A stretch of DNA of 64,000 bases from CAWBBA01 sp963741625 (GCA_963741625.1 CAVUIT010000013.1:1-64000), one strand, 5' to 3'. Positions 1 to 10,025 are shown, numbered from the stretch's first letter. Notes: a model not told the origin generated them from the sequence alone. A program made the numbers and translations.

Positions 1-376
1 CAGCGCCTGCGTGATTACTGAAGGCATCAATTCCAAGTATCTGCCGCCTGTATCTTTGATGACATAGTCGCTCGCGCCCAGCTTCATTGCCTCTACAGCT
101 ACCGTTTCGTCACCCACACCGGTGATCATAATCGAAGCGGGCAATGCTTTTCTCTCCGCCAGGGTTTCTGATCACCTCAAGCCCGCTGTATCCTGGCATC
201 TTGTGATCAACGATCAGTACATCCCAGGCTGCCCTCTCACACATCGCCAGACCCTCAGTGCCGTCAACGGCCAGGTCGACCAGATAGCCGAAAGGTTTCA
301 GCTTGCGCTGCATCAGTAGCGCTAAGCCTTTGTCATCTTCCATGTATAAGACGCGAACGAGCCTGGGCGAGACCAT
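1..376 (-). CDS. Receiver domain protein, partial, frameshifted, runs off the window
   Basis: A second REC domain reads from MVSPRLVRVLYMEDD through the phosphorylation site in VLIVDHKMPG. An extra A near 170 shifts the frame. The continuation IMITGVGDETVAVEAMKLG and then ASDYVIKD is intact in the neighbouring frame and leaves the window at base 1. Receivers ending in this style are often followed by PAS and kinase domains, so the rest may be a hybrid kinase beyond the edge. It lies directly downstream of the first receiver in the same direction and in the same corrected frame, so it could be the second domain of a tandem-REC protein rather than a separate gene. Confidence 0.7.
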
Positions 377-380
377 TGTG

Positions 381-822
381 CTACCCTTTGTTGGGCCATA
401 AACCACAGAGAGAAAGAGCCCAAGATTTTTTATGGCATCGCAAAACTTTTGATAATCAACAGGTTTTGTTATGAACACATTACATCCCATTCATAACACC
501 GCAACACTTCACGACTGTCGTCAGTGCTTGTGACAACGACCACCGGGATGAGTTTCGTCTTATCGTCCGACTTCAGGCGCTGGAGGACCTGAAAGCCATC
601 CTTTACCGGGAGATTCAGGTCCAGCAGAACGAGTAGCTGTGAAGGACGTTGCAACCCCACGTACTTGCCTTCGCCAAAGAGGTAGTCTTCTGCCTCTTTG
701 CCATCGCGAATTATGATGAGTTCGTTCGTGATTCTGCCTCTTCGCAAGTTTTTCTCAATCAGTCTTGCATGCCCAGGGTCATCTTCAACCAGTAAGATCG
801 TCACCGAATCAGGACTGCTCAT
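381..822 (-). CDS. Rcp1-like response regulator receiver domain (frameshifted)
   Basis: A single REC domain of the Rcp1/CheY-like type often paired with PAS multisensor kinases. The start carries the acidic pocket (LLVEDDPGHARL), the phospho-acceptor aspartate lies in LLVLLDLNLP, and the switch region is VVVVTSTDD. The last third (ITKPVDYQKF, containing the conserved KP) sits in another frame, so one base is wrong near 485. After the frameshift there is no stop codon before the next receiver domain, so the two may form one tandem-REC polypeptide. It overlaps the upstream kinase by 14 bases, implying translational coupling and phosphotransfer from that kinase. The family is clear; whether it is separate or fused is not. 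Confidence 0.8.
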
Positions 823-3211
823 CTGGAGGCCTCTTTGCTAAATGATTGGAAACGGTAAATGTAAAAGTTGATCCCCGGCCAAGTTGCGACTCGCACCAGA
901 TCCTGCCCCCGTGGCGACGAACAAGAGCTCTCACGTACGCCAAGCCCATCCCTTCGCCCTGGACATCTTGACTGGATCCACGGTTGAATATTTGGAATAT
1001 TTGGCTCAGGTAGGCCGATTCCACCCCGCGTCCATTATCACGGACTATAAACATCGTCTCATGAGGAAACTGATGGCCGGTGATGCTTACCTGCTGCGGA
1101 CGTATTAAATCTCGGTACTTCATAGCGTTGCCCAGCAAATTTGTCATTATCTGCTCCATGGCCAGCCGGTCCGCCACACACTCGGGCAATTTACCGACAT
1201 TAACTTTTGCATTGGCCATAGTGAGCTGATAGTTCAACGACTTGAGAGTCTCATTGACGAGAAGATTCATATTCAAAGGTTCGTAGGAAAGCTCACGCCT
1301 CTCAAGGCGAGATAAATCCAATATGGCATTTATGAGATTGTCCAGTCGGGATATGGAAGAATTGATAAATTCTAGGGCTTCGGGGAGGTCTTCGGCCAGA
1401 GCACTCAACGCTTGTGATTTCTGTTTGTCGTTCAAACGAGGTAGCCCCATCTGAACTGCCGGTCTGACTGCTTCTATTGCTGTCTTGAGTTCGCCCGCAA
1501 ATCCCTTTATGTTTATCAAGGGAGCACGAAAGTCATGGGATACGATGTAAGCAAAATCCTTTATTTCCATGACGAGATGCTCCAGCTTTTCTTCGTCCAG
1601 TTTGCGCTGAGTGATATCTCGAGCAGTGACGGCGTAACGGCAGGGTCTTCCTTCGCTACTCTTGATCGGGAATCCGGTTGTCCATATCCATCGAATCTCT
1701 CCACCCGGCTTGACAATCCTGAATTCGCCGTCAGAATCTTCGTCACATTGAATAAATGAATTAACCATCTGAGCAGCCAGCGACCTATCCTCCTCATGGA
1801 CCACTGATAGCCAGTTAGTAGGGTCTTCATATAGTTCGTCCACCGTGCCACCGGTCAGACGTTCATAGGCTGGACTGACGTAAACGAATGAATATGGGTC
1901 ACCAGGCTGAATCAACATGAAGATGTCGTCAACACTCTCAGCCAGTTGCCGGAATCTTTCTTCACTTTCCCGCAAAGACTCCTCTGCTTTACGACGGTCG
2001 GTTATATCCCTACAAATCGATTGGAATCCAAGAACTCTGTCGCCTTTCATAAGTAATTGCACCTGTTGACCAAGCCAAAGCGTTTCTCCTTGACTCGTGG
2101 TGATGCAGTACTCGTAATATGTGTTGGGAATCCTCTCTGCAAACTGCTTTTTATAAAATGTTTCAGTCGGCTCTCTGTATTCCGGGACTATCAACTCAGT
2201 GAAATGTTTGCCAATAACCTCTTCCTCCGAATACCCGGAAATCCGTAAGCCACTGGGGTTAACATAGGTGAAGAGCCCCTTTTCGTCTGTGATGAATATG
2301 ATGTCATTCGCCCCTTCGACAAGGTGCCGGAGCAATGTTTCGCCCTCAGCAACTTTGTCTTCCAGTTGCTTACGGTCCGTAATGTCTGTCGCAAAACAGA
2401 GCACCGACGCTTGGTCATCCCAGACGATTGAAATAGCACTAACCGAGCCCCATCGAACATCGCCCTTGCCATCCTGAAATCTGAACTCAAGCCCGTAAAT
2501 AGCCTCGTCATGCTCGATGAGTCGCAAGTAATGATCCATAACCATGACCCGGTCTTCCAGGTACACGAACTCGTAGAAAGGGCGAGAGGTCAATTCTTCT
2601 CTTGAAAACTTGGACAGTTCAACAGTCTTGGCATTGACGAACTTAAGCATGCCGTCTTGAATGACGAAAATGGCCTCGGCAGAGTTTTCCACCAACAACC
2701 GATATTTTTCTTCCGAGGCCTTTAACGACTGACTCATCAACTCTCGTCTAGAGATTTCGGCCTTGAGCTGCTCATTTACTGTGGCCAACGCTTTGGTGTG
2801 CTCTGCGACACTCTTCGCGAGCTCTTCCGCCTCCTTCGCTTTCACCGCTTTGAGAATCGCGAGCGGAACCGTCTGAACCCAATTGCCGCTCGGGTCCTTG
2901 ATTACATAGTCCACGGCTCCGGACTTCATGGCTCGCACAGCCACTTCTGCGTCCCCACTTCCGGTAATAATAACAATCGGGACATTTTTAGGCACGTCAT
3001 CGAAAAGGTCGAAGGCAGTGCCATCTCCCAGTTTATGGTCGAGGAAGACCACGTCGAAAGTCTGATTCAGCAAGGCCTTCTTCCCGTCAGCAACGGAGTT
3101 CGCTCGAACGTGATCATATGCAAGGGGATTGTTTTTGAGGAGCCCCAGAAAAGCCATGTAGTCGACTTTGTCGTCTTCGACGAGAAGGACCCTAATCTTT
3201 GGGCTCTGCAT
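809..3211 (-). CDS. Hybrid sensor histidine kinase REC-PAS-PAS-PAS-HisKA-HATPase
   Basis: A soluble 800-residue sensor kinase with no membrane segment. An N-terminal receiver (about 5-125, phospho-acceptor in VVFLDHKLGD) is followed by a short coiled coil and three PAS/PAC units (about 165-280, 290-410 and 415-540), each ending in a PAC motif such as ATDITDRK or CRDITDRR. The HisKA H-box is IVSHDFRAPL. The ATPase has N-box MTNLLGNAMKYRD, G1 DNGRGVES and G2 GEGMGLAYVRAL. This arrangement fits a cytoplasmic redox or small-molecule sensor placed in the middle of a phosphorelay, with the receivers encoded immediately downstream as partners. The frame is intact over 2.4 kb, unlike its neighbours. 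The signal is unknown. Confidence 0.9.
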   Translation of the reverse strand: MQSPKIRVLLVEDDKVDYMAFLGLLKNNPLAYDHVRANSVADGKKALLNQTFDVVFLDHKLGDGTAFDLFDDVPKNVPIVIITGSGDAEVAVRAMKSGAVDYVIKDPSGNWVQTVPLAILKAVKAKEAEELAKSVAEHTKALATVNEQLKAEISRRELMSQSLKASEEKYRLLVENSAEAIFVIQDGMLKFVNAKTVELSKFSREELTSRPFYEFVYLEDRVMVMDHYLRLIEHDEAIYGLEFRFQDGKGDVRWGSVSAISIVWDDQASVLCFATDITDRKQLEDKVAEGETLLRHLVEGANDIIFITDEKGLFTYVNPSGLRISGYSEEEVIGKHFTELIVPEYREPTETFYKKQFAERIPNTYYEYCITTSQGETLWLGQQVQLLMKGDRVLGFQSICRDITDRRKAEESLRESEERFRQLAESVDDIFMLIQPGDPYSFVYVSPAYERLTGGTVDELYEDPTNWLSVVHEEDRSLAAQMVNSFIQCDEDSDGEFRIVKPGGEIRWIWTTGFPIKSSEGRPCRYAVTARDITQRKLDEEKLEHLVMEIKDFAYIVSHDFRAPLINIKGFAGELKTAIEAVRPAVQMGLPRLNDKQKSQALSALAEDLPEALEFINSSISRLDNLINAILDLSRLERRELSYEPLNMNLLVNETLKSLNYQLTMANAKVNVGKLPECVADRLAMEQIMTNLLGNAMKYRDLIRPQQVSITGHQFPHETMFIVRDNGRGVESAYLSQIFQIFNRGSSQDVQGEGMGLAYVRALVRRHGGRIWCESQLGRGSTFTFTVSNHLAKRPPDEQS

Positions 3212-3381
3212 TGCTCACTCCTGCGGGGGGAGGTTCCCGCATCTTTTGCGCCCTGCTATCGAATATGTACCACTTGTTAAGTTAGACGTATAGTATCATT
3301 TCCTTTGAGAAAATGGAAAAAATCGTGGGCCATTGGGATACCGAATATGTTCCGGATGACATTTTGGCTGCGGCTGCCTAC

Positions 3382-3783
3382 CTATTTCTTCCTGAAGGTC
3401 GCCTCCCAGACCGGCCTAAAGTTGTACGTCGCATAAAACTCTGACCTGTACGTGCCCCACGCACGCTTCTCGATTGCCAAGTTGACTTCTCGCAACTTGT
3501 CCGCCGGCACGCGAAGCGTTATCACTTGCCCTATGCCCATCATCACATACCACGAGACTACTTCGGTCCCTTCCGGAGGGAATTCTTTCCAAAAGCCCGT
3601 ATTGTCCAGGTGCTTGTTGATCTCCTCCAGGGTTTTGGTCTGGTCGTGCTTGAGAAAAATGGTCAGTAGAATCGAACTCTTGGTGTCTGGCGCCTGGGCA
3701 AGCGCAAAATCCGGAGTGAGAAGACTCGTCAGCCAATAGGAAATCAGCAACAAAAACACTACTGCGCAGATCTGCTTCTTCAT
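3382..3783 (-). CDS. Small exported protein of unknown function
   Basis: 133 residues beginning with a clear signal peptide (MKKQICAVVFLLLISYWLT, cleavage probably after FALA). The mature part of about 105 residues has no cysteines and no motif I recognise. It contains an alternating hydrophobic segment (ILLTIFLKHDQTKTLEEINKH) that looks like one alpha/beta unit, and it ends in charged residues. An AGGAGAAAACC ribosome site precedes the ATG. It lies 64 bases downstream of the orphan TRAP-type receptor in the same direction, so the two may be co-transcribed, and a periplasmic accessory role is possible. No function can be assigned. Confidence 0.65.
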   Translation of the reverse strand: MKKQICAVVFLLLISYWLTSLLTPDFALAQAPDTKSSILLTIFLKHDQTKTLEEINKHLDNTGFWKEFPPEGTEVVSWYVMMGIGQVITLRVPADKLREVNLAIEKRAWGTYRSEFYATYNFRPVWEATFRKK

Positions 3784-3847
3784 GGTTTTCTCCTTTCCAC
3801 GTACAGTTTTTTGCAGCGGGGCCTGATCTCAGGGCCGCGAATGAGGT

Positions 3848-5350
3848 CTACTTCAGATTCTGATCCCAACTCTGCTTACCTTCAGGATCGTACCAGCCTT
3901 GGAAACGAAGGTGGTTGGGCACTTCTCGCACCTTCCAGTACCCGCTGTTGCTGCTGACATACTTCCTGAGCGATTCTAGAATCTTGCCATAATCCTTCCG
4001 GTCTTGTTCGCTAAGTTTCGCATCGGAGGCCCGAGCGTTCAGGAATTGAATGGTCGCATCCTTGAGCAGTGCCAGATCGCTCTCAGGCCAATGCACCAGC
4101 ACCAGGTCGTTTTCGGAAATCCCATCATTGTCGTTGGCTGTCAGAATCTGTTTGAGTTTAGCTCCTTGCTGTCTGAGATTTTCGCCATACGACGACAAGA
4201 CGTGGTCGCGACCAACGCTCACGACAAGCGCCTGCTGGGCCGGACTCAGCTTGTTCCACACGTTCTTGTTGATGATCATATAGGTGATCAGAAATTGCTG
4301 GTGCCAGCCAGGGAAGTGCAGGTACCTGGTGCCCACGGTGCCGGGATTACCCTCGGGAAGTCCGAAAAGCTGTGAGACGTCGTCGAGAGGAGTCGCGAAC
4401 TCGAATGCTTGGATATGGCCGTCGGTCACGGCCTTGACCAGAGACCCTCCTCCCGCGATGGCGGTTATAAACTTGATGTTCTTTTTCGGAATGACCCCGC
4501 CCGTTACCAGGTTGTCGCACGCGCGATCAAGAACGAACTGGGCTGGCGGCAGGTAGCGGAATGTCCAGTTCTGTTGGCACAAGCCGGCCAGGCCGATGCC
4601 GGGCATCGATCCGGCAGCCCCGACGGGCATCATGAAGTAGCCGGAGCCCTGTTGACTGCTTCCCACAATGGGAACCGCCACGACGTTCTTGCCGTTGTTG
4701 TCTAGTGTGCGCTGGAGCAGGTCTATGCCCCTTTCGGCGCCGTCGTCGATAGACTTCCCAAATAGAAAACCCATGAACTCATCGAAGTTGGGGCCGAACG
4801 GGATTCCTGAGTTGTATATGAACCCCCATGTCGGGTTGAGCTCCGACCCTGAAATATAGGCGGCGTCGAAACCTGTGCCCCCTGCCAGGGGCCCTCCCGC
4901 GGACACAGCGGCCATAATATCCTTGAATGCTCCGGGAATCGCCGGAGTGGGCTTGTACTTGACGAACTTGACCTGTCCGGCCTCACCGAGAGCGATCGTT
5001 GAGATACTCAGCAGCTTTGCGGCATAGTCATCCGCGGGAGGGCCAATAGCCGCGGAGCCGCTAAAGCTGCGAAAGGAAATCTCCAGTGCCAGTGTGGTTT
5101 GCGCGAAACACGAAATTGCACAAACCAGCGCCACAACAGCGACGCCTAAACTTGACAGACGTTTTGGGCGCCAGGCCATGCGTCCGTTCCCGTTAGGAAA
5201 AGGGCCAGCTGCGGCACTCCGCCCGCCATAGCCCCATGTTCCGGCTGATCTGCGTCTGATTGACACAGGCTGAACATGACCTGATCGGGTGCCTTCATTT
5301 TCGCCTTCCCCTGCAGAGGAGTTAACTCTGCCCAAATCTGAAGTAGCCAT
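3848..5350 (-). CDS. Orphan TRAP-type periplasmic solute-binding protein with long N-terminal extension
   Basis: About 420 residues resemble DctP-type TRAP receptors: two alpha/beta lobes, an IAGGGSLVKAVTDGHIQAFE hinge-like segment and a C-terminal helix rich in KDYGKILESL. A hydrophobic stretch (about residues 66-85, ending CFAQTTLALE) serves as signal peptide or anchor. It is preceded by an unusual Gly/Ser/Arg-rich 57-residue stretch. The ATG at 5350 has a perfect GGAGGT site 5 bases upstream, so the long form is probably translated. An internal Met at 5179 would give a conventional signal peptide. No DctQ or DctM permease gene is adjacent, so the partner is elsewhere or it acts as a sensor subunit. 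The next gene downstream encodes a small exported protein. Confidence 0.7.
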   Translation of the reverse strand: MATSDLGRVNSSAGEGENEGTRSGHVQPVSIRRRSAGTWGYGGRSAAAGPFPNGNGRMAWRPKRLSSLGVAVVALVCAISCFAQTTLALEISFRSFSGSAAIGPPADDYAAKLLSISTIALGEAGQVKFVKYKPTPAIPGAFKDIMAAVSAGGPLAGGTGFDAAYISGSELNPTWGFIYNSGIPFGPNFDEFMGFLFGKSIDDGAERGIDLLQRTLDNNGKNVVAVPIVGSSQQGSGYFMMPVGAAGSMPGIGLAGLCQQNWTFRYLPPAQFVLDRACDNLVTGGVIPKKNIKFITAIAGGGSLVKAVTDGHIQAFEFATPLDDVSQLFGLPEGNPGTVGTRYLHFPGWHQQFLITYMIINKNVWNKLSPAQQALVVSVGRDHVLSSYGENLRQQGAKLKQILTANDNDGISENDLVLVHWPESDLALLKDATIQFLNARASDAKLSEQDRKDYGKILESLRKYVSSNSGYWKVREVPNHLRFQGWYDPEGKQSWDQNLK

Positions 5351-5569
5351 CGTGACCTCCTTTCATTTACGTGATCCGAGCCTAATGTCTTGCTTTGAAA
5401 CCAGAATGGATTGTTTATTTCACTCTGCTAAGGAGCGCTCCAGGGGCCCGGCTGACCCGGCTAAAGCAAACGCCGGCCTGCATCAGCGGACAAAAAGGAA
5501 ATATTCCACATCAGAATTCCAGGTCCGCGACAGCTCCGTCAGCACACTAGATCCTACGTCTCTCCACTT

Positions 5570-7237
5570 TCACGATCTTTTCCCTTGTGCGGGGTGATTA
5601 GAATCTTCCGGAATCAGGATACGGAATCGCGCGCCCGATGGACTTTCCTCCAGAGCAATGGTTCCGTGGTGGGCAACCACCAGCGCCTGAACTATGGACA
5701 GCCCCAGGCCGGTGCCTCCGGACTGCCTCGCTGTGGTGAAGAACGGCGTGAAGATCCTGTTCGAATCGGATGCAGATACACCAGGGCCGTCATCCTGAAC
5801 TGTGATTCCAACGAGATTTCTTCCCGCATGATTCTCGGGGTGCGCTGAAAGATGAACGTGCACCTCCGGGCCGCCATGCTGCCGGGCATTGTCCACGAGG
5901 TTTGACAGGATGGACTCCAGCACCTCAGGCGCCATAGCCACCGGCCTCATGTCAGGTGTGGCGTCAAAGGTCACGTTCAGACCGTCGCGAGCGGAACCTG
6001 TCGGCAACCCGGTTGAACGCTTCAGCCACCTCGAGCCTGTTCAGAACCCGGCTGCACCACTTCGGCTCTGGCAAGATCCAGTAGCCGTCGGACCAACTCA
6101 GTAAGACGATCTGCATCCTGTTCCAGGATATGGAGAAAACGTTCGCGATCCTCCGGGGACATGTCCGCGAAATGATCCTTCAGGAGTTCCACCGCCCCGC
6201 GAATGGATGTAAGAGGGGTCTTGAACTCGTGAGACACATTGGATGCGAAAGTGCGTATGTAGTTTGCCCGGCCTTCCAGGGTGGCAGACATCTTAACCAG
6301 AGCCTTCGACAGGAGATCCACTTCGTACGTGCCGGGGTTCGCCAGAGGAACAGGAACAGCACCCTTTTCGCCACGAGTGACCTGTTGTGCCTGACGAATA
6401 AGAGCTTTGATAGGCCGAGTTACCATCAGGGTCGTCATAATCGTCACAATGCAAACCAAAAGAAGAACCGCCGCACCGCCACCCAGTAGATAGTACCTGT
6501 TTAGATGTAGTGCCTTGGACAAATCCAACGGCGTTCTTGACAACAAAACTGCGCCGAGCAACTTATCGCGTTCGATAATCGGCATTGCTACAAAGACCCT
6601 CACCCTGGCGCGACGACTAATGGATTGGATGGGGAAAGCCGATACCTCGTCGACCCTCTGCCTGAGCAAACTGACATGGCGTCCCGAGAGTGCTCGCCTG
6701 ACTTCCTCCTGGTCCACGAGTGATTTCCCCATATCCCGTCCCGTGGATGCTACAACCACCCCTCGAAAATCAGTGACCCTGATTCCGCTAAGGGTGATTC
6801 TGTGCGCTGCCATCAACACTGGCGTGAGCCGTTTCCCCACTGACTGAGCCAGCGGGTCTGGGGGCGCGTCCGATTCCTTGGCGTTGGGTGCTCTGGGATA
6901 GATACGGTCCTTGGCTATGTCCAGCAAGGCTTCAATCGGCGTCCAGGGATCATCGGGATTCTTCGGGCTGGGAGGCTTTGGCGGTAGAGCCAGCCCGTAG
7001 GTAGAGAGGCCGGAACTCCCCACGCTCGCGGCTCCGCCTGAACTCAGTGACTTCAGCAGTTCGGTACGGTAGATGGATACCACGAAAGCGCCCTGGCCAT
7101 TCAGTTCCGCTTCGGTCCGCCGTATCAGCTCGCTCTCATAAAGTCGTAAGGATAGCGATCCCGCCCAACGGCAAAAGGAATATCAGCAGATTGACTGCCA
7201 AAAGGATGCTGGCAAGACGGGGACGCCACCGCATCAT
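5570..7237 (-). CDS. CreC-like sensor histidine kinase (two frameshifts)
   Basis: Membrane kinase of the OmpR-partner class. The start MMRWRPRLASILLAVNLL overlaps the regulator stop by 4 bases (ATGA). An N-terminal membrane helix is followed by a periplasmic sensor domain (IRVTDFRGVVVASTGRDMG, then VFVAMPIIERDKLLGAVLL), a second helix (about LLGGGAAVLLLVCIVTIM), HAMP, and an H-box FASNVSHEFKTPLTSIRGA. The ATPase has N-box SNLVDNARQHGG and G boxes QDDGPGVS and GGTGLGLSIVQAL. An extra base near 7145 and another error near 6020 break the frame, but both flanks stay homologous. The sensor layout, the H-box context and the nearby creD-like gene point to CreC. The ligand is unproven. Confidence 0.75.
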
Positions 7238-7962
7238 TCGGATGCCTTCACGCATGGCCCCAGTCGGTACCCGAGGCCATGAACGGTTTCTATGGGGTCC
7301 GCGCCCGCCTCGGCAAATTTCCGGCGAACCCTGCGAATGTGGCTATCAATGGTCCGATCGGTCACGACATTGTCGTAGGTGTACGCCGCGGATATCAGCT
7401 CGTCTCGCGTGAACACCTTGCCGGGATAGCTCAGGAGCGTCCGGATCATCCCGAATTCCGTGATGGTGAGCACCACTGGTTTTCCGTCCCAATGGGCCTC
7501 GAAGCGGTCAAGGTCCAATTCCAGGCGGCCATGCCGAAGAACATTTTTGGCACAGGATTCCTTCTCGGTTTGGCCTGTGACAGCCTGGTTGGTCTCAGCC
7601 CTTCTAAGTACGGCTTTCACCCTGGCCACCAGCTCCCTTGGGCTGAAAGGCTTTGTGACATAGTCGTCTCCGCCCAGTTCCAAACCGACGATGCGATCCA
7701 CCTCCTCGTCGCGGGACGAGAGAAAAATGATGGGTGTCGGAGACTGCAAACGAATTTGGCGGCATACTTCAGTGCCGTCCATCTCCGGCATGAGGATGTC
7801 CAGAACCACCAAATCAGGGTGTACGGAGAGGAACTGCTCGACCGCTTCCCGGCCGTCCGCGGCTTGAGCGGTGATAAAGCCCGCGTTTTCAAGGGCAAAC
7901 CGGACCACTTCCCGGATATGGGGATCATCGTCAACAATAAGGATTAGACGGGGTTTGCTCAT
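7234..7962 (-). CDS. CreB-like OmpR-family response regulator
   Basis: 242 residues. The receiver domain (about 5-120) has acidic pocket DDD, phospho-acceptor in LVVLDILMP, switch Thr/Ser in IIFLSS and KPF in DDYVTKPFSPREL. The C-terminal winged helix (about 140-238) ends in the OmpR signature TIDSHIRRVRRKF followed by VHGLGYRLG. It is the first gene of a pair with the kinase that overlaps its stop. It is divergent from a creD-like membrane gene, and the intergenic region carries phased TNCAC boxes resembling the CreB tag. I infer it binds those boxes. Intact frame. Confidence 0.85.
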   Translation of the reverse strand: MSKPRLILIVDDDPHIREVVRFALENAGFITAQAADGREAVEQFLSVHPDLVVLDILMPEMDGTEVCRQIRLQSPTPIIFLSSRDEEVDRIVGLELGGDDYVTKPFSPRELVARVKAVLRRAETNQAVTGQTEKESCAKNVLRHGRLELDLDRFEAHWDGKPVVLTITEFGMIRTLLSYPGKVFTRDELISAAYTYDNVVTDRTIDSHIRRVRRKFAEAGADPIETVHGLGYRLGPCVKASE

Positions 7963-8027
7963 GGTCTGCTTCGTCTGATGGCACTGGTTTATTGCTCAAT
8001 GGAATGTTTTATTTGCTCCACTGGAGA

Positions 8028-8232
8028 GCCCCAAAGGGGCGACTGAAAGTAGCCTGGCGATTCATCGCCAGGGCCAAGCGTCGCCGCCACGATTTGTGAG
8101 TCCCAGCCGGGACGACAGATTCTACCATTGTATTGCATTGATCTTCGGTCGTCCCTACAGGACTTCATTTCTTCGAGAAATCCGGGTTACCTGGCGATAA
8201 ATCGCCAGGCTACTGTCACGGGTCCCTACGGG
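8028..8232. repeat. Complex palindromic intergenic element (REP/MITE-like)
   Basis: Two hairpins (CCTGGCGA-loop-TCGCCAGG at 8053-8072 and 8190-8209) lie in opposite orientation. The 25-base blocks at 8048-8072 and 8190-8214 are inverted copies of one another with one mismatch. Outer ends add small palindromes (GCCCC/GGGGC and GTCCC/GGGAC). No ORF fits inside. This is the structure of a non-autonomous palindromic repeat. Similar elements would be expected elsewhere in the genome. Confidence 0.6.
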
Positions 8233-8376
8233 ACAACAACGATCTGCTGAGAATTAACAGCGTTGATCCGTGTTAACGGAGCGAAAGATCCAATCCTTGT
8301 TCATATTACTCTGCGCGGTCGTATAGAAACAATCATTTCCTACGCTTTATCGCTCTCGACAGCCTTTCCGCTCCTT

Positions 8377-8414
8377 TGCACCAAAATTGCACAAAATTTC
8401 CACAATCTCTCCAC
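8377..8414 (+). promoter_or_regulatory. Four phased TNCAC boxes, candidate CreB-like operator
   Basis: TGCAC at 8377, TGCAC at 8388, TCCAC at 8399 and TCCAC at 8410, each separated by exactly 6 bases (11-bp period, one helical turn). The E. coli CreB tag is TTCAC-N6-TTCAC, so the spacing is identical and each box differs by one base. It lies about 165 bases upstream of the creD-like start and between that gene and the divergent creB-like regulator. The repeats are seen directly; the regulator assignment is inferred. Confidence 0.6.
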
Positions 8415-8576
8415 ATCTTTGTCATCACCGTTGCACGAACGGATGTCATGGTCACCCCATTGGTGGGGGGGACGCCACAGCGCGAGTTGACGCTGTGACG
8501 GCCGTGGCAGCGAAAAGCAGTCACTTTGAGTCTTATCGCACGGCGGGTATTAGCCGAGCGCAAGAAGGAGGTTGAT

Positions 8577-9834
8577 ATGATAAGGCGGATTGCTCCCATC
8601 TTTGTGATCTATCTCTGTACAGCCGCGACCTGGATTGCCCTTGGCACAACCGTCGACAATCGAACGCACGAATATGACAAAAAGTTGCGCGGGGCTGTGG
8701 GGGAACTCTGGGGAACGAAGCAGAAACAGGAGGCCCCGACGGCGCTTGCTCGGGCCGTAAGCAAGGAAAAACAGCAAAAACCGCAAAAACAGGAACCGTC
8801 GGTGGGTTGCAAGGCCGATGGACCGGGAGTCCCTGTCTCTCTTCAGGCCAGCAACCTTGCTGTAGACCTGAGCCTCGAACCTCGACAGAAGGGCTTGCTC
8901 TGGTATTCAACATACCGCGTTAAGTTCGGAGGTCGGTATGAGATTACTAATCCCACGGAAGCGCCCAAGTGCACCACTTTTGAATTCAAGTTCCCTTCTG
9001 AAAAGGCAATTTACGACAATGTCACGGTTTCTTGTGGGCGGGAAACAGATTACGGATCTTCCCATCCACAAAGGCAAATTGACCAGGGCGCTATTGTTGG
9101 CTCCGGGCCAGACCGAGTTCGTGGAAGTCGGTTATGTAACAAGCGGCATGGATGAATGGTGGTACGATTTTGGTTCCAGCGTCAATCAGGTCAAAAACTT
9201 CTCGCTCACTATGAACACCGACTTTGATCAGATCGATTTTCCTGAGAACGGCATTTCCGCGACAAAAAAGGAGAAAACCTCCAAGGGCTGGAAGCTTCAG
9301 TGGGCATACACGAACCTTTTGAGCAGTGTCAAAATAGGGATGACCATGCCGCACAAACTCAACCCTGGACCATGGGTCAGCCAGGTGAGTTATGCTGCTC
9401 CGATCTCGCTGTTTCTCTTCTTTTTCCTCCTTTTTGTCATAACCACGGTAAGGCAAATCAGAATTCACCCGATGAATTATTTCTTTATAGGAGCCGCGTT
9501 TTTCAGCTTCCATCTCTTACTGGCATATCTGGTGGACCATATTTCCGTGCATGCGTCTTTTATCATCGCTTCGGTGGTTTCCGTCGCTCTGGTGATTTCT
9601 TACATGCGGCTCGTTGTTGGGCCACGATTTGCTTTTCTACAGGTCGGAATCTCACAATTGGTGTTTCTGGTGCTCTTTTCGTATAGCTTTTTCTTCAAGG
9701 GATATACCGGTCTGGCAATAACGGTTCTCTGCGTTGCCACGCTCTTCATAATAATGCAAATCACGGGTCGTCTTGATTGGGATGCTGTGTTCCGGAAAGA
9801 TAGCCCCGGTCCACGACGGAGACAAGCTTGGTGA
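8577..9834 (+). CDS. CreD-like inner membrane protein (one frameshift)
   Basis: About 418 residues after removing one extra T near 9033. It starts with a signal-anchor helix (MIRRIAPIFVIYLCTAATW), followed by a large periplasmic domain with beta-rich sequence. Several membrane helices follow from about PISLFLFFFLLFVITTV. The C-terminal region carries the CreD-family hallmark IHPMNYFFIGAAFFSFHLL, further helices, and an ending near GRLDW. An AAGGAGG site sits 5 bases before the ATG at 8577. CreD is an envelope-integrity protein controlled by CreBC in enterobacteria. Here the regulator pair is divergent and the intervening DNA has CreB-like boxes. Family assignment is good; the function is inferred. 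Confidence 0.75.
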
Positions 9835-10025
9835 GGTTCAGCCGGCTTCATAGGTGGCGGTTCAGCCGCTGGAATGCCTTTCAACCGCGTGTTTTGGTAC
9901 AGGGTCCAGGTGTCTCCTGACACTTCTCGCAGTTGGGTTGGTGGGCATATACCTTGGAATGTGTGCAGCGGTTCATGACGCCTAGATACTCGGTCTTTTC
10001 AATTTTGGGTGCTAAAGTTAGAACG

